Assembly (NCBI GenBank): GCA_963921825.1
Contig: OY997591.1
Location: 22,005,515 to 22,069,514, forward strand
Source of the DNA: Erodium maritimum
Lineage: Eukaryota > Streptophyta > Magnoliopsida > Geraniales > Geraniaceae
Direction of reading: 5' to 3'
Length of the DNA: 64,000 bases
Shown here: positions 58,621 through 64,000 of the stretch, piece after piece
How positions within the stretch are numbered: position 1 is the stretch's first letter
Layout of the letters: every line of letters begins with the position of its first letter
Notes under the pieces: model-generated
What the model was told of the DNA's origin: nothing
Seen by the model: the letters and a program-made list of their open reading frames with translations, nothing else
The model's database searches: none
Position numbers and translations under genes: made by a program

Positions 58621-58946
58621 GATTTTAAATCCCCTTTTGTTCTTTCTTTAAAGAGATGACCAAAACGACGTAGTTTTGATCATCTTTAACCTCTAGCAAC
58701 TCTTATTTGCTGAAACTATTTTAAGCTACGGGTTTTCACCATTTTAGCCATAACTTTTGGTATACAACTCCGTTTTAGTTGGTTCAAAAGCCAAAATTTC
58801 CAGAATTTTATGCTTAACAAGTTTATAGCATCAAAATAAATTAACATGCAACCAATAAAAACGGGGCAGCACATGCAAATTCGGCCAAAGCTTAAAACAC
58901 ACCATAAAAAGGCTAGTCAAAGGTTTAACGATACTCTGATACCAAA

Positions 58947-59174
58947 TGAAAGTCTAAAGATGTGATCTAGCAAGCTTTCAACAACCAGATAAAGCAAAAC
59001 TAAATCGACAAGTGCGGAAACGTGTAGATCGACTAACCTTCCGCCATAGCCATGGATGTAGAGATACCTTGGGGTGTTGGTGCTTCTAAGCCCTTGCACA
59101 ACTCTCCTTATGATGGTGTATCTCATCCAAAAACGAAATGCTCACTGTGAACTTATGGAGAGAGTAGAGTATTA
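58947..59174 (-). repeat. Copia LTR, truncated copy (228 bp)
   Basis: Matches the complete LTR from its inner end outward to GAGAGTAGAGTATTA, then stops. Primer site adjacent. Confidence 0.9.
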
Positions 59175-60064
59175 TGATGGTGTCAGAGCACCTTTTGAGT
59201 TCTTCGTAGAAACAGCCTCCGAAACCGGACCTCACTTCCCGGTGGCCTTAACTGCATTCGGATTTGGCAGCGAATGCATGCCCCCATCTCCAACAGACAA
59301 CCTTTTTCATTCACTAGATCACTGTTTACGACGGGGCAAATCCTGACCCTTGACCTTTACCGCATCCCTTGCCATCGTCCTCTTCTTCTTTGCTGCCCCT
59401 TTGATGTCACCTTTTCCATCATCGGATACAACCCCAGCCACCACCGAACAATAGTCACGGTAAGACTCTAACAAAACCGAGACAAAGGCTGGAAACGAGA
59501 GAGCCTCCATCCCTCTTATATGGGATCTCAGAGCCAAATTATCGGTGGCGAAATTGGTAGATGTCGGTTGATTATGCATGAACACAGCGACCCTAGAAGA
59601 TCTGAATGCTCTGTAAATCCTCCCACCAACACTAGATCGTTGTCTCTCCTGTGTCCGACACCCACTTTTTCCCACTTGGTATCAAAAATGAAATTAAGAA
59701 ATAATTAAATAATCAAAATAAAAAATGAAATAAAATAATTAATTAATAGAAAATAATAAAAAATTCAGATATAATAATAAAATGATAAAAAGAAAAAATA
59801 ATCAAAACCTAAACTAAACCTAATCTAACTTAATTATCTAATCTAACTAACCTTATTTATCCTAATCATCTAATCTCTATATCTGAAGCTCATATCTCGC
59901 AAAACCAGAGCCGTGCTGTTCATCTTCTCATGGAGGCGGTGGCAAAACTAGAGCCGTGGTGGCTGATGACGAGGAGGAAGGACCTGTTAGGAGCGAGACC
60001 TCACCCAGTCAACGGTCAAGGCATCTAGAAGGTCGACGTGGAGGTTGTTACGTCCACTAGTGTC
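59175..60064. other. Spacer between copia and gypsy elements
   Basis: A minus-strand frame of 118 residues lies at 59319-59675, but I recognise no domain. From 59690 to 59880 it is very AT-rich. It may be the other side of the LINE remnant left of the copia element. Confidence 0.35.
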
Positions 60065-60280
60065 TGTTAGGAATCGGTTAGGCCACATGGCCTAGTTTGT
60101 TACAGGTCGGAGCCATGTGGAGGTCAATAAATAGGCGTATTCCACATCTTCGTCTTCATTCTTGAGCATTTGTGTCTGTAAAGAGAGAGAGAGAGAGCCG
60201 AACCTGGAGCGAGAGAGAGCTCAGTTCGGGATGTAAATCATTACCACTTCTTCAATAAACCAGATTTGCAATCCTAACAA
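60065..60280 (+). repeat. Gypsy 5' LTR (216 bp)
   Basis: Starts TGTTAGGAATCGG and ends CAATCCTAACA, with short inverted ends. It contains a GA microsatellite near 60183-60200 and an AATAAA at 60255-60260. Confidence 0.88.
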
Positions 60281-60283
60281 CTT

Positions 60284-60295
60284 GGTATCAGAGCT
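60284..60295 (+). promoter_or_regulatory. Gypsy primer-binding site
   Basis: TGGTATCAGAGC three bases after the LTR, complementary to the 3' end of initiator Met-tRNA. Confidence 0.88.
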
Positions 60296-60313
60296 TGCGA
60301 TTCACGGCGAGCA

Positions 60314-61860
60314 ATGACCAAAGCATCGGATCTTGCGGAGGCAGCACGGAGGACCGAGGAGGCGGCGAGGCGAGCAGTCAATGAAGGCCTTCAACAGCTG
60401 CATGTTCCGGTCCAAGGCTTGGCCGAGCAGTTCCAGAACATCGGACCTCGAGTCGAGGCCATCGATGGCCGCACGGAGCGAACGGAGGGCCAATTCTCAG
60501 AGATCCTGGCCTTGCTCCAAGGGCTGTCAGGACGAGTGGACCATCTGGAGAACCGAGTTGGAGGTTACGAACGCCGAGCAAGGGCGGAAGGAGCAAGCGA
60601 CGAACCACGGCGAGTTCCGACGCCGGAGCAGCGTCAAGCACCGGGAAACAGAGCGGATTCCCGCGGAGAGTCGCGGTTCAACGGCGCGCCAAGGCAGAAC
60701 GAGCTGAGACGCGAGACAGATCCTGTTCGATTCCACGAGCCACAGCGGAGGCTACTCCGCGCTCGGGAATACGACGAAGCCAGAGGCCGTCCACCAGATC
60801 CTTGGGAAGAGGAGCGAGAGGACGGGCAACGAAGGCGAGATGACGGCAGCTGGTCCGAGACAGAGTCACACAACAGAGGCGATCGCCGTCACCGACGAAT
60901 AGAAGAGGAGCCATGGAGGGAGCGTAAGACGCGCTTATGAGAGCCATGGCAGGAGCGCCGGGCCCACCACGATCACCACGGTGTCGGAAGAGCTCCACCA
61001 CGCCGTGAGGCGAATGCTTGGCCTGAATGGGAGACGGACCATGGCGATCCATGGCCGGATCCTCAACGGCGCCAGGAAAACACACAGACTAGTTTCAAAA
61101 CCCCTCAATTACAGTTTCCTTCGTTTGATGGAACCGAATTACAAGCATGGCTTCGGAAATGCGAGCATTACTTCTTTCTTTGTGCAGTAGATGACCACTT
61201 GCGCGTAAGGCTCGCTGTGATGCACTTCACTGGCAAGGCCGGGTCCTGGTTCCAAGACCACCAGAGAGGGAGGTGAATCTATCACTGGGATCAGTTTGTG
61301 CGCAACCTGAATTTGAAGTTTGACGAAGGAAAACGGGAGGACGTGGTAGCCAAATTCAAGCAACTCCGGCAAGAAACAACCGTGCTGGAATATGAGGACC
61401 GATTCGACGCCATGAGAGGTCGAATGCTGACCCGAAACCCCACATTATACGAGGAATAATTCATCTCGAACTTTATCAGTGGTCTGAAAGAGAACCTCAA
61501 AACGGGAGTGTTTATGCTCGAGCCAGAGACGTTGAGCAAGGCCATGTTTCTGGCAAGAATGGAGGAGCAACGGCTCGGGGAACAGAGGGGAGGAACAAGG
61601 TGGGGTCTACCAGCAACAAGAGGCAGAGAGTCACAGCATCAGATTGCACGGGCAAGACCGGCAGTGCCGCCGTGGGCGACGACGACGGTCACGAACAGAG
61701 GAGCAACCAGACCCGGGCCATCAGAAGACAAGACCCAAGGAGTAGGCCCAAGCCACACAAACAAGAGGGCCCTACCCGTGCGAACCATTGATTCGGCCTA
61801 TTGTGTAGAGCGGAGAAGACAGGGCCTCTGCTACACATGCCTGACCTAGTACTCGAAGGC
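60314..61860 (+). pseudogene. Gypsy gag region
   Basis: Fossil gag: a helical N-terminus rich in Ala and Glu, an Arg/Glu-rich middle, and the retrotransposon gag core around 61100-61560 (FDGTELQAWLRKCEHYF-like; EYEDRFDAMRGR). A zinc-knuckle-like Cys stretch lies near 61800-61875. Confidence 0.8.
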
Positions 61861-61885
61861 CCACGTCTGCCCCAACAAAAGACAA

Positions 61886-64000
61886 ATGTTTAGACTCACG
61901 CGCGGGAACGAGGAAGAAGACGAGGAGTCAGAAGACATGGATCAAGAGGATTTGCTCGATTTGAGGAAGATCGAAACAACGACTGAAGAAGCCATGGATT
62001 GGGCTGAAGGAGGAGTGCGAGAGAAGGTCCTACGTTCATCTACGACCAAGCACACGCAGGCGTTGCGAGTGGAAGCCATAGTGCAAGGGACAAGCTTATT
62101 AGTGCTGGCAGACACAGGGCCTACATCGTGTTTCCTGGATGACCGAGTGGCTCGGAAGTTGGGGGTGGTGGTGTTTCCGGCACCAGTGACCCACATTCAG
62201 CTCGGGGACGGAAACAAATTTGTGTGCACCAGCCAAAGCGTGCTCACTTGGGTGTGTGCGGAGCATCAATTCACATGGGAGGTCCTCGTAATGCCGTTAG
62301 GGGAGTGCGAAATGGTGTTGGGCACGGATTGGATGCGCTCCGTCAATCCAATAACGTTTGACTTCGTGGCGCGGTCGATCACAATAAGGATTCACGACAT
62401 CGATTGCACCATGAAGGAAAAGAAGCACGAGCCACTGGTAAGGCTCGTGGGAGAAACTGATCTCAAGAGTGAGCTGAGCGAGGGAGGGTCCCTGTTCCTG
62501 GCCAGTTTTGCGTCGAGAGGAACAAGAACGAAGCAGCTGCGGAGCCAGGGACGACGAAACTTCAGCAGTTTTTGGACGAGTTCGCCGAGATTTTCCAAGC
62601 TCCATGGGAACTTCCTCCACGAAGGGATCACGATCACAAGATACCGCTCCTTCCAGGCACCAGGCCCCCGTCCGTCTGACCATACCAGTACAGCCGTGAA
62701 CAGAAAGACACCATCGAAGCCATGGTGAAGGAAATGCTCGACGCCAGAATCATCCAGAACAGTTCCAGCCCCTTCTCTTTTCCGGTACTACTTGTGAAGA
62801 TGAAGGATGGGACTTAGAGATTATGTATTGACTACTGGGCCCTTAATGATATTACGGTGAAGGATCGGTTCCCAATTCCGACGGGTGAAGAATTATTGGA
62901 CGTGCTCGCCGGCAGCCAAGTGTTCTCTAAAATTGATCTCCGCGCCGGCTACCATCAGATTCAAATGGAGGAAGGCGAAGAATACAAGACAGCTTTCAGA
63001 ACCCACGCCGGCCATTACGAATTCCGGGTCATGCCTTTCGGGCTGACCAATGCGCCATCGTCGTTCCAGAGCCTCATGAACCATGTATTCAGAGACTATA
63101 TGCGCAGGTTCGTACTTGTCTTCTTCGATGATATTCTCGTATACAGCAAATCAGAGGCCGAGCACGTTCAGCACCTGAGACTGGTCTTCGAGAAGCTACA
63201 TGAGCATACCCTGTTCGCGAAGCGATCCAAGTGCACATTTGGGGTCGGCTCGGTTGAGTACTTGCGGCATATCATCTCCGGCGCCGGAGTAGCGACAGAC
63301 CCAGACAAAGTGAGAGCCATGACGGAGTGGCCCCAACCTCGGTCAGTGAGGGAGGTCAGAGGGTTCTTGGGGCTAACCGGTTATTACCGGCGCTTCGTAC
63401 GCGGGTACGGCGAACTAGCCAGGCTGTTTACCGCCCTGCTGAAAAAGACGACAACGTTCCAGTGGGGGCCGAGCAAGCAGACCATTTTCGACGGGCTCAA
63501 ACGAGCGATGACATCGGCTCCGGTGCTAGCAATGCCTGATTTCACCAAGACCTTCGTCGTGAAGACATACGCCTCCGACAACGGCATCGGAGCGGTTCTA
63601 ATGCAGGAAGGTCGCCCAATCGCATTCCTGAGCAGCGCCTTGGGTCTAAGGAATGCGAGTCGCTCAACATATGAAAAGGAGATGCTCGCAATGATACTCG
63701 CCGTGCAACGGTGGAGACAATACCTGCAACAAGGCGAATTCGTCATCCGCACGGATCAGCAGAGTTTGAAGTTCCTGATGGAACAAAGACTATTGACCTC
63801 CTTCCAGCACAAATGGCTAGCCAAAATGTTGGGGCTATCCTACAGGATTGAGTACAAGCCTGGAACGAGCAATCGAGCGGCCGATGGCTTATCCTGGCGA
63901 GGCTACACCGAGCTCAGAGCAACGTCCGTAGTGGTGCCCGTATGGGTTGGAGAAGTCACGGCCAGCTACGAGGGCGATGAAGAGGCAAAAGGTTTGATTC
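61886..64000 (+). pseudogene. Gypsy pol region, incomplete at window edge
   Basis: Fossil pol: an aspartic protease with LLVLADTGPTSCFLDDRV (DTG active site) near 62095-62160, reverse transcriptase at about 62800-63400 (SKIDLRAGYHQIQMEEGE; FGLTNAPSSFQSLMN; VFFDDILVYSKS) and RNase H at about 63530-63900 (YASDNGIGAVLMQEGRPIAF). The integrase would lie beyond the window. Confidence 0.9.

Larger units (their letters stand above)
53006..59174 (-). mobile_element. Ty1/copia retrotransposon fossil
   Basis: Reading leftward: a shortened first LTR (59174-58947), a primer site next to it (TGGTATCAGAG, complementary to initiator Met-tRNA), a long non-coding leader, gag, protease, integrase, reverse transcriptase and RNase H, a purine tract (AGTGGGAGAA) and the second LTR (53471-53006). 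The pol order integrase before reverse transcriptase defines copia. Comparing 228 shared LTR bases by eye gives about 12 differences (5%), roughly 2 million years at a grass-type substitution rate. It is broken, with a few breaks plus the LTR truncation. Confidence 0.93.
60065..64000 (+). mobile_element. Ty3/gypsy retrotransposon fossil, 5' part, runs off the window
   Basis: First LTR at 60065-60280, primer site just after it, gag, protease, then reverse transcriptase and RNase H up to the window edge. Protease precedes reverse transcriptase, and no integrase is seen before it, which fits gypsy order with integrase downstream. Short LTRs suggest a Reina-like lineage, but this is a guess. The visible part is broken, with a handful of breaks. 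Confidence 0.93.

Overview
The window is nuclear DNA from a flowering plant, most likely a eudicot. The protein-coding genes have plant-only families (organellar RNA-editing factor, TBL acetyltransferase, CLE peptide), short exons with AT-rich GT-AG introns, and long stretches of nested plant retrotransposons between them. Nothing prokaryotic is present. I cannot name the species.

Five host genes are supported. On the left is a seven-exon beta-1,3-galactosyltransferase (1298-5293, minus strand). After about 20 kb of transposon-filled DNA comes an eight-exon tandem-domain DJ-1 homolog (25458-30112, plus). Another 10 kb of repeats separates it from a four-exon organellar RNA editing factor, MORF8-like (40306-42467, plus). 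This faces a five-exon trichome-birefringence-like O-acetyltransferase (43663-45575, minus), followed by a small single-exon CLE signalling peptide (46636-46893, minus). From memory, the galactosyltransferase, DJ-1 and MORF8 neighbours are also close together in Arabidopsis (At3g14960, At3g14990, At3g15000, with a partial duplicate at At1g53280-At1g53290), so this is an old gene block stretched by transposons. The five proteins do not form one pathway: Golgi glycosylation, redox/glyoxalase-type stress protection, organellar RNA editing, cell-wall polysaccharide acetylation and peptide signalling.

The 5.4-25.3 kb gap holds, in order, a CACTA transposon end with subterminal repeats, a foldback MITE, a large LTR fossil abutting a LINE ORF1 remnant, a GRF zinc-finger/MULE transposase remnant, a decayed Myb/NAM-associated (PIF/Harbinger-type) gene and a 7 kb L1-type LINE split by a 2.7 kb solo LTR. 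The 30.4-39.5 kb gap holds an antisense L1-type LINE split by a 3.1 kb solo LTR of the same lineage, and two more foldback MITEs. Right of 47 kb are LINE fragments, a Ty1/copia element on the minus strand (53006-59174) and the first 3.9 kb of a Ty3/gypsy element that runs off the right edge (60065 onward).

The observations most worth a second look are the CLE peptide with an acidic second residue, the four foldback MITEs with 9-bp target duplications, four covarying hairpins in the copia leader, a 35-bp-periodic array of near-perfect palindromes inside a solo LTR, a GC-AG intron in the galactosyltransferase, and matching exon layouts for the two DJ-1 domains.
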